DNA of 20,066 nucleotides from JAYUHK01 sp043767025 (GTDB taxonomy: Bacteria; Bacteroidota; Bacteroidia; Chitinophagales; Saprospiraceae). Every line of letters starts with the position of its first letter. Position 1 is the stretch's first letter. The translations under genes and the position numbers were made by a program. Positions 1 through 7,255 of the stretch are shown here, one piece after another. The notes beneath the pieces are model-generated. The model was not told where the DNA came from and did not search any database. It was given only the letters and a program-made list of their open reading frames with translations. Location of the stretch: contig JAYUHK010000105.1 of the NCBI GenBank assembly GCA_043767025.1, positions 1-20,066 of the forward strand, given 5' to 3'.

Positions 1-1545
1 CCGTTTCAGACCAAATTCATGGTAGAAGGTCCCATTATTCCGCTTTCGGACGACGGTGGCAGCAGCATTTCCTATCTTTTTACCGGAAAAACTTCTCTGA
101 TAGACCGCACTTCTAACACCTTATATAAGTATGCCGCACGAGATTCGTCGGGATTGCCTTACAACTATACCGATTTGTATGGCAAATTATCTTTTGTGGC
201 TGGCAACGGTAGCAAACTCAATTTGTTTGGTTTCAACTTCAACGACCGCGTAAATTATTCAGGAATAGCGAATTATAAGTGGAATGCAGTCGGTGGTGGC
301 GCAAATTTTACACTCATACCGAGTACTTCGAGCCTAATTATTGGTGGCACCGTTTCGTATTCCAACTACGATGCTACCTTCACCGAAGCGAACCAAGACC
401 CCCGCAGCAGTTCTATTTCAAGTTTTGGTACAGCTCTTGATTTTACTTATTTTGGAGATAACAGCGAAATAAAATATGGGTTTGACCTGATACGCAACCA
501 GACTGATTTTAAATTTAAGAATTTTTTAGGATTTACAATCGAACAATCTGACAACAATACTGAATTTGCGGGCTTCATAAAATACCGAAGAAAATGGGGC
601 AACTTGGTAATAGAACCGAGCTTTCGAGCGCAATACTACGCATCGCTCAACGAAACACGGTTCGAGCCAAGATTCGGAGCCAAATACAACATCACGGACG
701 CAGTGCGGCTAAAAGTAGCAGGCGGACTTTTTAGCCAAAACCTAATCAGCAGCGTCAATGAACGCGACATCGTCAATTTATTCGTCGGATTCTTATCGGG
801 ACCCGAAGAAACCTTTTACAAACCCAACTCCAAAACGCCCGTAGATACCAAACTCCAGACTTCTTACCACGCCATCGGTGGTGTAGAAATTGATTTGATG
901 AAAAATTTGGAACTCAATATCGAACCTTACTACAAAAATTTTAGTCAGTTGATTGCCGTCAATCGCAACAAATTGAAAGCCGAAGACCCCAACTACGCCA
1001 CCGAAACAGGCGAGGCTTACGGGATAGATTTTTCAGTAAAATACGACAATCGTGACCTCTATCTTTGGGCTACTTACTCCTACGGCTTCGTCAATCGCAA
1101 CGACGGTTTCCAAATTTATCCGACTATTTTCGACCGTCGCCACAATGCCAATTTGGTCGCCACCTATACTTTTGGAAAAAATAAAAGTTGGGAAATCGGT
1201 GCAAGATGGAACTTGGGTTCAGGTTTTCCATTCACGCTCACGCAAGGATTTTATAGTAAAAATAATCTCAACGGCGGGATAGGCACTAATGTTTTGACCG
1301 AGAATCCGAACTTGGGCATCATTTATTCCGACAAAAGAAATTCTGGTCGCCTACCGTATTACCATAGATTGGATATTTCTATCAAAAAAACGATAAAATT
1401 CACCAAATACTCGAATTTAGAAGTAAATGCGAGTGTCACAAATGCCTACGACCGCAAAAATATCTTTTACTTTGACCGAGTCCGATACGACCGCGTCAAC
1501 CAACTTCCAATCATTCCGAGCTTGGGAATGACCGTACATTTTTAG
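1..1545 (+). CDS. TonB-dependent outer-membrane receptor, C-terminal barrel (5' end outside window)
   Basis: The reading frame is open from base 1, so the Met at 19 is probably internal and the gene begins to the left of the window. The visible 514 residues are a run of alternating polar and aromatic amphipathic beta-strands with short turns and longer loops, as in the 22-strand barrel of TonB-dependent receptors. The protein ends in a C-terminal Phe (SLGMTVHF), the usual outer-membrane insertion signal. A late strand motif of the type LPYYHRLDISIKK is common in Bacteroidota members of this family. The plug domain and TonB box are not in view, so the ligand cannot be inferred. These receptors sit in the outer membrane and import siderophores, vitamins or oligomers using TonB energy. 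rlmI follows after 52 bp on the same strand. Confidence 0.85.
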   Translation, partial: PFQTKFMVEGPIIPLSDDGGSSISYLFTGKTSLIDRTSNTLYKYAARDSSGLPYNYTDLYGKLSFVAGNGSKLNLFGFNFNDRVNYSGIANYKWNAVGGGANFTLIPSTSSLIIGGTVSYSNYDATFTEANQDPRSSSISSFGTALDFTYFGDNSEIKYGFDLIRNQTDFKFKNFLGFTIEQSDNNTEFAGFIKYRRKWGNLVIEPSFRAQYYASLNETRFEPRFGAKYNITDAVRLKVAGGLFSQNLISSVNERDIVNLFVGFLSGPEETFYKPNSKTPVDTKLQTSYHAIGGVEIDLMKNLELNIEPYYKNFSQLIAVNRNKLKAEDPNYATETGEAYGIDFSVKYDNRDLYLWATYSYGFVNRNDGFQIYPTIFDRRHNANLVATYTFGKNKSWEIGARWNLGSGFPFTLTQGFYSKNNLNGGIGTNVLTENPNLGIIYSDKRNSGRLPYYHRLDISIKKTIKFTKYSNLEVNASVTNAYDRKNIFYFDRVRYDRVNQLPIIPSLGMTVHF

Positions 1546-1597
1546 GTTATTTTTCGTAAAAAAAATGATTTAATCTTTAGTAAAAAGTTCATAAATT

Positions 1598-2779
1598 ATG
1601 ACGAAAATAAATTTAAAAAAAGGAAAAGACGATGCCATTCGCCGCTTTCACCCGTGGGTGTTTTCGGGAGCGATTCAGAGCAGTTCGCAAAGCCCAAAAG
1701 AGGGTGAAATCGTAGAAATTTGCAGTGCAGACGGAGATTTTTTGGGCAACGGACACTACCAGACAGGCAGCATCGCCGTCCGAGTTTTTTCTTTTGAAAA
1801 ATCTCCGCTCAAACAAATTTTTTGGACCGAAAAACTACGAAATGCGTATGAGCTGCGCAAGAAATTAGGGCTTATCGGCAATCCCAATACGGACTGTTAC
1901 AGGCTCGTCCATGCAGAAGGCGATGGATTTCCCGGTTTGGTGATAGACGTGTATGGAGCGGTCGCCGTCGTGCAATGCCATTCGATAGGTATGTTTTTAA
2001 GTATGTCACAAATTGCTGCGGGATTGCAAAAAATATATGGAAAAAAATTGACTGCCATCTACAACAAAAGTCACGAAACTTTGCCAGACGCTTTCGCAGC
2101 TACCACCAAAAATGGATATATTTTTGGCGAATCCGAACTTCCTGTCACTGTGTTCGAAAACGGAAATCAGTTTATGATTAATTGGGTAACAGGTCAAAAA
2201 ACAGGTTTTTTTATCGACCAACGTGACAACCGCAGTTTGCTTGCAAGATATGTAAAAGATAAAAACGTGCTGAATGCGTTTTGTTACTCGGGTGGCTTTT
2301 CTGTTTATGCGCTAAAAGCGGGCGCAAAATCAGTTCATTCGGTAGATGTTTCGGCGAAAGCAATCGAACTCACCGAACAAAATGTTGCTCTCAATTTTCC
2401 AAACAATCAAAATCACACGTCACACACAGAAGATGTTTTACAATTTTTGAAAAAAAATGAACTGCCTTTCGACGTGATGATAGTGGACCCGCCAGCTTAC
2501 GCAAAAAGTATTGACAAACGCCACAACGCCGTGCAGGGCTACAAAAGGCTTAACGCAATGGCTTTGAGCCAGATAGCAAAAGGCGGGATTCTTTTCACGT
2601 TTTCTTGCTCGCAAGTAGTAGATAAGTTGCTTTTCCAGAACACTATCATGGCGGCTGCGTTGGAGGCGAAGCGTCAGGTTCGCATTTTGCACCATCTCAC
2701 GCAGCCTGCCGACCACCCCACCAATTTATTTCACCCCGAGGGCAGTTATTTGAAAGGTTTGGTGTTGTTGGTGGAGTGA
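1598..2779 (+). CDS. rlmI: PUA-domain class I SAM-dependent rRNA methyltransferase (RlmI family)
   Basis: The 393-residue length matches the RlmI/RlmK-type 23S rRNA (cytosine-C5) methyltransferases. Residues 1-70 form a PUA domain (IRRFHPWVFSGAI near 14-26, GEIVEI, GNGHY). The central region carries the family segment TGQKTGFFIDQRDNR (198-212). The Rossmann methyltransferase domain follows, with SAM motif I around NAFCYSGGFSVYALKAGA (226-243), an acidic ribose-binding position in HSVDVS (247-252), motif IV DPPAYAK (297-303), and FSCS near 335-338, where the family has its catalytic Cys. It probably methylates a cytosine of 23S rRNA in the cytoplasm. The exact target base is inferred from the family only. 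The ATG at 1598 gives the expected PUA start. Confidence 0.88.
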   Translation: MTKINLKKGKDDAIRRFHPWVFSGAIQSSSQSPKEGEIVEICSADGDFLGNGHYQTGSIAVRVFSFEKSPLKQIFWTEKLRNAYELRKKLGLIGNPNTDCYRLVHAEGDGFPGLVIDVYGAVAVVQCHSIGMFLSMSQIAAGLQKIYGKKLTAIYNKSHETLPDAFAATTKNGYIFGESELPVTVFENGNQFMINWVTGQKTGFFIDQRDNRSLLARYVKDKNVLNAFCYSGGFSVYALKAGAKSVHSVDVSAKAIELTEQNVALNFPNNQNHTSHTEDVLQFLKKNELPFDVMIVDPPAYAKSIDKRHNAVQGYKRLNAMALSQIAKGGILFTFSCSQVVDKLLFQNTIMAAALEAKRQVRILHHLTQPADHPTNLFHPEGSYLKGLVLLVE

Positions 2780-2797
2780 TCTTTTTTTGTAAGAAGC

Positions 2798-2821
2798 TGC
2801 GACGAAAAACATCTCGTCGCA
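2798..2821. promoter_or_regulatory. Perfect 8-bp inverted repeat upstream of czcA
   Basis: TGCGACGA (2798-2805) and TCGTCGCA (2814-2821) are perfect reverse complements separated by 8 nt, in an otherwise AT-rich intergenic region. The stem is GC-rich enough to be a terminator for the upstream gene, but no T-run follows it on either strand. An operator for a metal-responsive regulator of the pump gene is an equal possibility. The hairpin is seen; the role is inferred. Confidence 0.35.
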
Positions 2822-2893
2822 AACAGAATTTATTTGAAAAATTCAGGTATTTTCTTTTCTTCATTCCTCAAAGAATAATCATTTTCAAAAAAT

Positions 2894-5800
2894 ATGCTGC
2901 ATAAAATCATAGAATTTTCGGTAAAAAACAAACTTATCGTAGGGCTTTTTGTGCTTGCCCTCGTCGGTTTTGGGATTTACCAAACCACAAAACTGCCCAT
3001 AGATGCCGTGCCAGATATTACGGATAATCAGGTGCAGGTGATTACGATTGCGCCCAGTTTTGGGGCTACGGACATAGAGCGGTTGGTTACTTTTCCGATA
3101 GAACAAGCGAATAATAATATTTCGGGACTGAAAGAAATTCGGAGTTTTTCTCGCTTTGGATTGAGTTTGGTTACGATTGTTTTTACGGACGAAACGGATA
3201 TTTATTGGGCAAGGCAGCAAGTAAGCGAACGGTTGCAAAAGGTGCAAACTGAAATTCCACAGGGCATTGGCACGCCCGAGTTGGGTCCAGTTTCTACGGG
3301 TTTGGGCGAAATATACCAGTATGTGGTGCGCCCCAAAGCGGGCTACGAAAAAAAATACAACGAAACCGAGCTGCGCACCATTCAGGATTGGGTAGTGCGC
3401 CGACAGTTGTTGGGCGTGAAAGGCGTGGCGGAAGTGAGCAGTTTTGGCGGCAAACTAAAACAGTACGAAATTGCGGTAAATCCCAATAAATTGCAGTCGT
3501 TTGGCATTACGATACACGATGTTTTTACGGCAATAGAAAAAAACAACCAAAACACGGGCGGCGCATACATTGAGAAAGGCGCAACCGTTTTATTTATCCG
3601 CAGCGAGGGCTTGATTGGTAGCAAAGCAGACATTGAAAACATTGCGATAGCGACCAAAAACAGCGAAACGCCGCTGTTTATACGAGATGTAGCCGACGTA
3701 AATATTGGGTTTGCTACTCGCTATGGCGCAATGTGCTACAACGATAAGGGCGAGGTTTCGGGGGCGGTGGTGATGATGCTCAAAGGCGCAAACAGCAGCG
3801 ATGTGATTAAAAATGTAAAAAAACGCATTGCACAAATCCAGAAAACGCTGCCCGAAGGCGTGGTGATAGAGCCTTTTTTGGATAGAACTAAAATGGTGGA
3901 CAATGCGATTGGGACGGTTTCAAAAAATTTGTTGGAGGGTGCGCTGATTGTGATTTTTGTGTTGGTGATTTTTTTGGGCAATTTGAGGGCGGGGCTGATA
4001 GTGGCTTCGGTTATTCCGTTGGCGATGTTGTTTGCCATTTGCTTGATGAATTTGTTTGGCGTGAGCGGAAATTTGATGAGCCTCGGTGCGCTGGATTTTG
4101 GGTTAATCGTAGATGGAGCGGTGATAATTGTGGAGGCGGTGATGCACAGGTTGTATGCGCCCAAAGAAAATACGGATTTGCAAAAGTTAGAAAATAAGGA
4201 AAGTCTGAACGATGTCGTCATAAGCACCGCCTCCAAAATGATGAACAGCGCAGTTTTTGGGCAAATAATTATTTTGATTGTGTATCTGCCCATTTTTACG
4301 CTGCAAGGCATTGAGGGCAAAATGTTCAAACCGATGGCGCAAACGGTTGCCTTTGCATTGCTCGGCGCATTTATTTTGTCGCTCACTTACATACCCATGA
4401 TGAGTGCGTTATTTCTAAAAAACAAACCCAACATCAAACAAAATGTGTCGGATAAAATAATGCAACGCATCGCCGATTTTTACCAAAAAATATTAGCGAA
4501 AACCATTCAATTTCCTAAAATTGTTTTGTCATTTACCTTCATTTTATTCGTGGTTTCTGTTTTTATTTTAAGCAAAATGGGCGGCGAATTTATCCCTGCG
4601 TTGGAAGAAGGCGACTTTGCGGTGGATACCAGAGTGCTTTCTGGGAGCAACTTGAATACGACCATAGCAAGTACTCAAAAAGCGGTGCATATTTTAAAAA
4701 CGACATTTCCAGAAGTAGAAAAAATAGTTACAAAAATAGGCAGCGGCGAAATTCCCACCGACCCAATGCCGATGGAAGCCGCCGATATGATGGTGATTTT
4801 GAAGGATAAAAGTAAGTGGACTTCGGCAAAAACTTTTGATGAATTAGCCGAAAAAATGGGTAAGGCAATAGAAGATGTGCCGGGCATTACGGCGGGTTTT
4901 CAGTATCCAGTTCAGATGCGTTTTAATGAGCTGATGACGGGCGCAAGGCAAGATGTGGTGTGCAAAATATTCGGCGAAAACTTGGATACGCTGGCTGCCT
5001 ATGCCGAAAAATTGGGCAAAATAGTAGGTACGGTGGAAGGCGCACAAAACTTGTTTGTAGAGCCGATTACGGGTATGCCGCAGGTCGTTGTTGAGTACAA
5101 CAGAGCCAATATTGCGCAGTATAATTTGAACATTGCGGACGTAAATAAGGTCATAAATACGGCGTTTGCGGGGCAAAGTGCAGGCTTGATTTTTGAGGGA
5201 GAAAAGCGGTTTGAGGTGGTAGTGCGCCTGCAAACCGAGCAACGAAAAAACTTGCAAGATGTTCAAAATCTTTTAATTCCCACGCCGCAGGGCTTGCAAA
5301 TTCCGCTCTCTCAAGTAGCCGATGTGAGCCTAAAAAATAGTGTAAATCAGATACAGCGAGAAGATGCCAAACGCAGGATTGTGGTGGGATTTAACATAAA
5401 AAATAGAGATGTGCAGAGCATTGTGCAAGAACTACAACAAAAAGTAGAGGCACAAATAAAAATGCCAAGCGGCTATTTTGTAACCTACGGCGGTGCTTTT
5501 GAAAACCTGACCAAAGCCAAAAATAGGCTGCTGATTGCGGTGCCAGTTTCGCTGTTGTTGATTTTTATTTTGCTGTTTTTCGCCTTCAATTCCGTAAGGC
5601 AAGGCTTGCTCATTTACTCCGCCATTCCGCTTTCTGCCATCGGCGGCATTTTATTTTTAGCCCTGCGAGGTATGCCGTTTAGCATCAGTGCAGGCGTGGG
5701 TTTTATTGCGCTGTTTGGCGTGGCTGTGCTGAATGGCATTGTGTTGATTACCGAATTTAATACGTTGAAGAAAACGGGAGCGTTGGACTTAAAACAAATA

Positions 5801-6043
5801 ATTTTAAAAGGAACAAGCACAAGGTTGCGCCCCGTTTTGATGACCGCTTTTGTGGCTTCACTGGGTTTTTTGCCGATGGCACTCAGCAATGGCGCAGGCG
5901 CAGAGGTGCAGCGACCATTAGCTACAGTAGTGATTGGCGGCTTGTTGGTGGCTACATTTTTGACCTTGTTTGTACTGCCGATTTTGTATTTATTGGTGGA
6001 GAAGCATGACAACAATGCACAAACGCCCGTAAAAAGGCTCTGA
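2894..6043 (+). CDS. czcA: CzcA/CusA family heavy-metal efflux RND transporter (inner-membrane pump)
   Basis: At 1049 residues this is full length for the HME-RND family, which exports metal cations (Co/Zn/Cd or Cu/Ag) by proton antiport. TM1 lies at residues 12-29 and is followed by the family signature PIDAVPDITDNQVQV (35-49). The TM4 motif DFGLIVDGAVIIVE (401-414) holds the acidic residues D401, D407 and E414 that mark HME-RND proton relays. Two periplasmic porter regions and two sets of hydrophobic segments (about 345-415 and 450-510, then 540-560 and 885-1035) give the usual duplicated 12-TM layout. The motif suggests divalent (Czc-like) rather than monovalent metals, but this is not certain. 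The partner genes czcB (adaptor) and czcC/tolC (channel) are not adjacent: rlmI lies upstream and the repeat-bounded island downstream. Confidence 0.9.
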   Translation: MLHKIIEFSVKNKLIVGLFVLALVGFGIYQTTKLPIDAVPDITDNQVQVITIAPSFGATDIERLVTFPIEQANNNISGLKEIRSFSRFGLSLVTIVFTDETDIYWARQQVSERLQKVQTEIPQGIGTPELGPVSTGLGEIYQYVVRPKAGYEKKYNETELRTIQDWVVRRQLLGVKGVAEVSSFGGKLKQYEIAVNPNKLQSFGITIHDVFTAIEKNNQNTGGAYIEKGATVLFIRSEGLIGSKADIENIAIATKNSETPLFIRDVADVNIGFATRYGAMCYNDKGEVSGAVVMMLKGANSSDVIKNVKKRIAQIQKTLPEGVVIEPFLDRTKMVDNAIGTVSKNLLEGALIVIFVLVIFLGNLRAGLIVASVIPLAMLFAICLMNLFGVSGNLMSLGALDFGLIVDGAVIIVEAVMHRLYAPKENTDLQKLENKESLNDVVISTASKMMNSAVFGQIIILIVYLPIFTLQGIEGKMFKPMAQTVAFALLGAFILSLTYIPMMSALFLKNKPNIKQNVSDKIMQRIADFYQKILAKTIQFPKIVLSFTFILFVVSVFILSKMGGEFIPALEEGDFAVDTRVLSGSNLNTTIASTQKAVHILKTTFPEVEKIVTKIGSGEIPTDPMPMEAADMMVILKDKSKWTSAKTFDELAEKMGKAIEDVPGITAGFQYPVQMRFNELMTGARQDVVCKIFGENLDTLAAYAEKLGKIVGTVEGAQNLFVEPITGMPQVVVEYNRANIAQYNLNIADVNKVINTAFAGQSAGLIFEGEKRFEVVVRLQTEQRKNLQDVQNLLIPTPQGLQIPLSQVADVSLKNSVNQIQREDAKRRIVVGFNIKNRDVQSIVQELQQKVEAQIKMPSGYFVTYGGAFENLTKAKNRLLIAVPVSLLLIFILLFFAFNSVRQGLLIYSAIPLSAIGGILFLALRGMPFSISAGVGFIALFGVAVLNGIVLITEFNTLKKTGALDLKQIILKGTSTRLRPVLMTAFVASLGFLPMALSNGAGAEVQRPLATVVIGGLLVATFLTLFVLPILYLLVEKHDNNAQTPVKRL

Positions 6044-6072
6044 ACTATAAAAACTACATCGACAAATAATTG

Positions 6073-6117
6073 TGATAAAAAATATTTATTCAAAAAATAA
6101 AATTTGTATTTTTATCA
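6073..6117 (+). terminator. Weak AT-only stem-loop after czcA
   Basis: TGATAAAAA (6073-6081) pairs with TTTTTATCA (6109-6117) across a 27-nt AT-rich loop, 30 bp after the czcA stop. The stem has few GC pairs and the loop is long. It is listed as the only termination-like structure between czcA and the island, with low certainty. Confidence 0.25.
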
Positions 6118-6119
6118 GT

Positions 6120-6262
6120 ATTAATTTTTTTTCGATAGTTTATTCCGCATTTCCAGCAAACTAATATCTGCTATCGCGCCGACTTAAAATATTTTATGGA
6201 AGAAAATTCCCAAAAAACTACGTTATATCAAGAAATAGTTTAACTTTGCTTTGGGAATGTAA
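6120..6262. repeat. Left copy of 143-bp direct repeat bounding the island
   Basis: This segment matches 14310-14452 base for base in the same orientation except at three positions: 6141 T/A, 6172 T/C and 6245 T/G. Identity stops abruptly on both sides. The unit has internal structure. A first stem pairs TAGTTT (6136-6141) with AAACTA (6158-6163). A second, stronger one pairs ATTCCCAAA (6206-6214) with TTTGGGAAT (6250-6258) and nests AAACTA/TAGTTT (6215-6220/6236-6241), leaving an 8-nt one-sided bulge at 6242-6249. It also contains a 15-codon reading frame (6196-6243) free of differences between the copies. It does not resemble a tRNA or known IS end. Confidence 0.95.
6241..6248 (+). promoter_or_regulatory. 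TAnnTTTG-like -7 element inside the left repeat
   Basis: TAACTTTG matches the Bacteroidota -7 consensus TAnnTTTG and points into the operon. No TTTG or TTG is seen at the usual distance upstream, so it may be weak or inactive. The right copy carries TAACGTTG at the same place, which breaks the consensus. Confidence 0.3.
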
Positions 6263-6321
6263 GGTTGCGTTCCTGAAAGAGTTCTGGTACACTCGACAGA
6301 TGTTCATACCAATGCAACTTT
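6261..6321 (+). other. Possible structured leader between repeat and first island gene
   Basis: AAGGTTGC (6261-6268) can pair with GCAACTTT (6314-6321) using one G-U pair. Inside, TGGTA (6285-6289) can pair with TACCA (6307-6311). The segment is less AT-rich than the genes that follow. If transcription starts at the -7 element in the repeat, this would be a folded 5' leader. The pairing is modest and could be chance; it matches no riboswitch I recognise. Confidence 0.2.
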
Positions 6322-6348
6322 GTAAATAATCTAAATCTATTATATTTG
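6319..6348 (+). promoter_or_regulatory. Candidate Bacteroidota promoter for the four-gene operon
   Basis: TTTG (6319-6322), an 18-nt spacer and TATATTTG (6341-6348) fit the Bacteroidota promoter pattern of a TTTG/TTG -33 box and a TAnnTTTG -7 box. The -7 box ends only 4 nt before the ATG at 6353, so an mRNA from it would be leaderless or nearly so. Confidence 0.5.
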
Positions 6349-6352
6349 AAAC

Positions 6353-7255
6353 ATGACCTTAAACGAAGATTATTATAAACAACTTTCAGAAAACTTCGAG
6401 CCGACAAAAACACTTGTTGAGAATTTTTCTAATAAAACTTCAAGTTTAACTTTAAAAATCATATATCGAAACCTTGAAAAAATAAAATCAATTCACATTA
6501 ACTTTCAAGGTTCAAAAGACAAACTTGATGAAGTTGGCAAAAACCTTTTCGTTGAACTTTCAAACGATATTTATCTAAACCATTATGATTTACCAAAAGA
6601 TTATAAAGTTGGTGACAAAATAAAAAAAACAAAAGGAGGTCAATACTATCGTATTTTATCCAAAAAAAATGGTCTATTTTCTATTGTTGAGATATTGAGA
6701 AACAACAATATTAATTCACCTGCCCAATTTAATGGATTATCCTATGAAACAATTGTAACAAAATATGTCAAAGTAGATGCAGGAGTTAGCGATAAAACAA
6801 TAAAAAGCTATTTTGATTTTTTTGAAAAATTAAATTCTGAAAAAAGCGATTTTCCAAGAACTAATTTTGAACAAAAAATTGTTTTTATTGCCAAAAAACC
6901 ATTTTGGGATTACATATCCGAAAAAAGCAAAATACCTTCTATTTATTTACCAAACCCAAGAGATGAAGAACATAAATCAGAAATCAGAACTATACAAGCA
7001 CTTTCAAGCTGTATAGCATATTTTACACCAAAGTATGATGTTTGCTACCAGCAACTTCTACAAAAAGGCGAAAAAATTAAAACGATTGTAGTATTCGATA
7101 CTGAACAAGAAAAATTACCACAAATAATACAAGATAAACAAAAATATAATTTCAATCTGATTATATTAACCAATTCGTTTGACCCTAAAAAATCTGAAAA
7201 TGTGCCACTTTGGAATTGGTATAAAGAGGAATTAGAAATAATAGACAAATTATGA
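6353..7255 (+). CDS. Unrecognised 300-aa protein, first gene of the DrmAB operon
   Basis: I do not recognise the family with confidence. The predicted layout has three parts. A helical N-terminus covers about 1-80. A small beta-barrel-like unit follows at about 84-114 (YKVGDKI, YYRILSKKNGLFSIVEI). The C-terminal alpha/beta region (about 173-276) has hydrophobic strands KIVFIA, SIYLP, CIAYFT, TIVVFD and NLIILTN alternating with helices, a Rossmann or helicase-domain-like pattern. No Walker motif, nuclease motif, signal peptide or membrane segment is seen. It is the first gene after the left repeat and overlaps the next gene by 4 bp (ATGA), implying translational coupling. Together with the next gene (300 + 488 aa) it could correspond to a single DrmE-like protein of class 2 DISARM. 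This is inference from context, size and the mixed alpha/beta plus barrel layout. Confidence 0.75.
   Translation: MTLNEDYYKQLSENFEPTKTLVENFSNKTSSLTLKIIYRNLEKIKSIHINFQGSKDKLDEVGKNLFVELSNDIYLNHYDLPKDYKVGDKIKKTKGGQYYRILSKKNGLFSIVEILRNNNINSPAQFNGLSYETIVTKYVKVDAGVSDKTIKSYFDFFEKLNSEKSDFPRTNFEQKIVFIAKKPFWDYISEKSKIPSIYLPNPRDEEHKSEIRTIQALSSCIAYFTPKYDVCYQQLLQKGEKIKTIVVFDTEQEKLPQIIQDKQKYNFNLIILTNSFDPKKSENVPLWNWYKEELEIIDKL

Noticed and set aside
3736..4386. 216-aa minus-strand reading frame inside czcA
   Set aside because: It lies entirely within the strongly supported czcA gene, has low-complexity Ser/Thr/Ile/Ala composition typical of an antisense shadow, and has no promoter.
6120..6262. Repeat as a tRNA 3' end (att duplication) of an integrative element
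   Set aside because: No cloverleaf or CCA end is present, and no integrase gene lies next to either copy.
6120..6262. Repeat as the remnant of a minus-strand gene (frame reading ADISLLEMRN near its left end)
   Set aside because: An in-frame stop precedes this short stretch, the two copies end at different stops, and the sequences further upstream are not homologous between copies.
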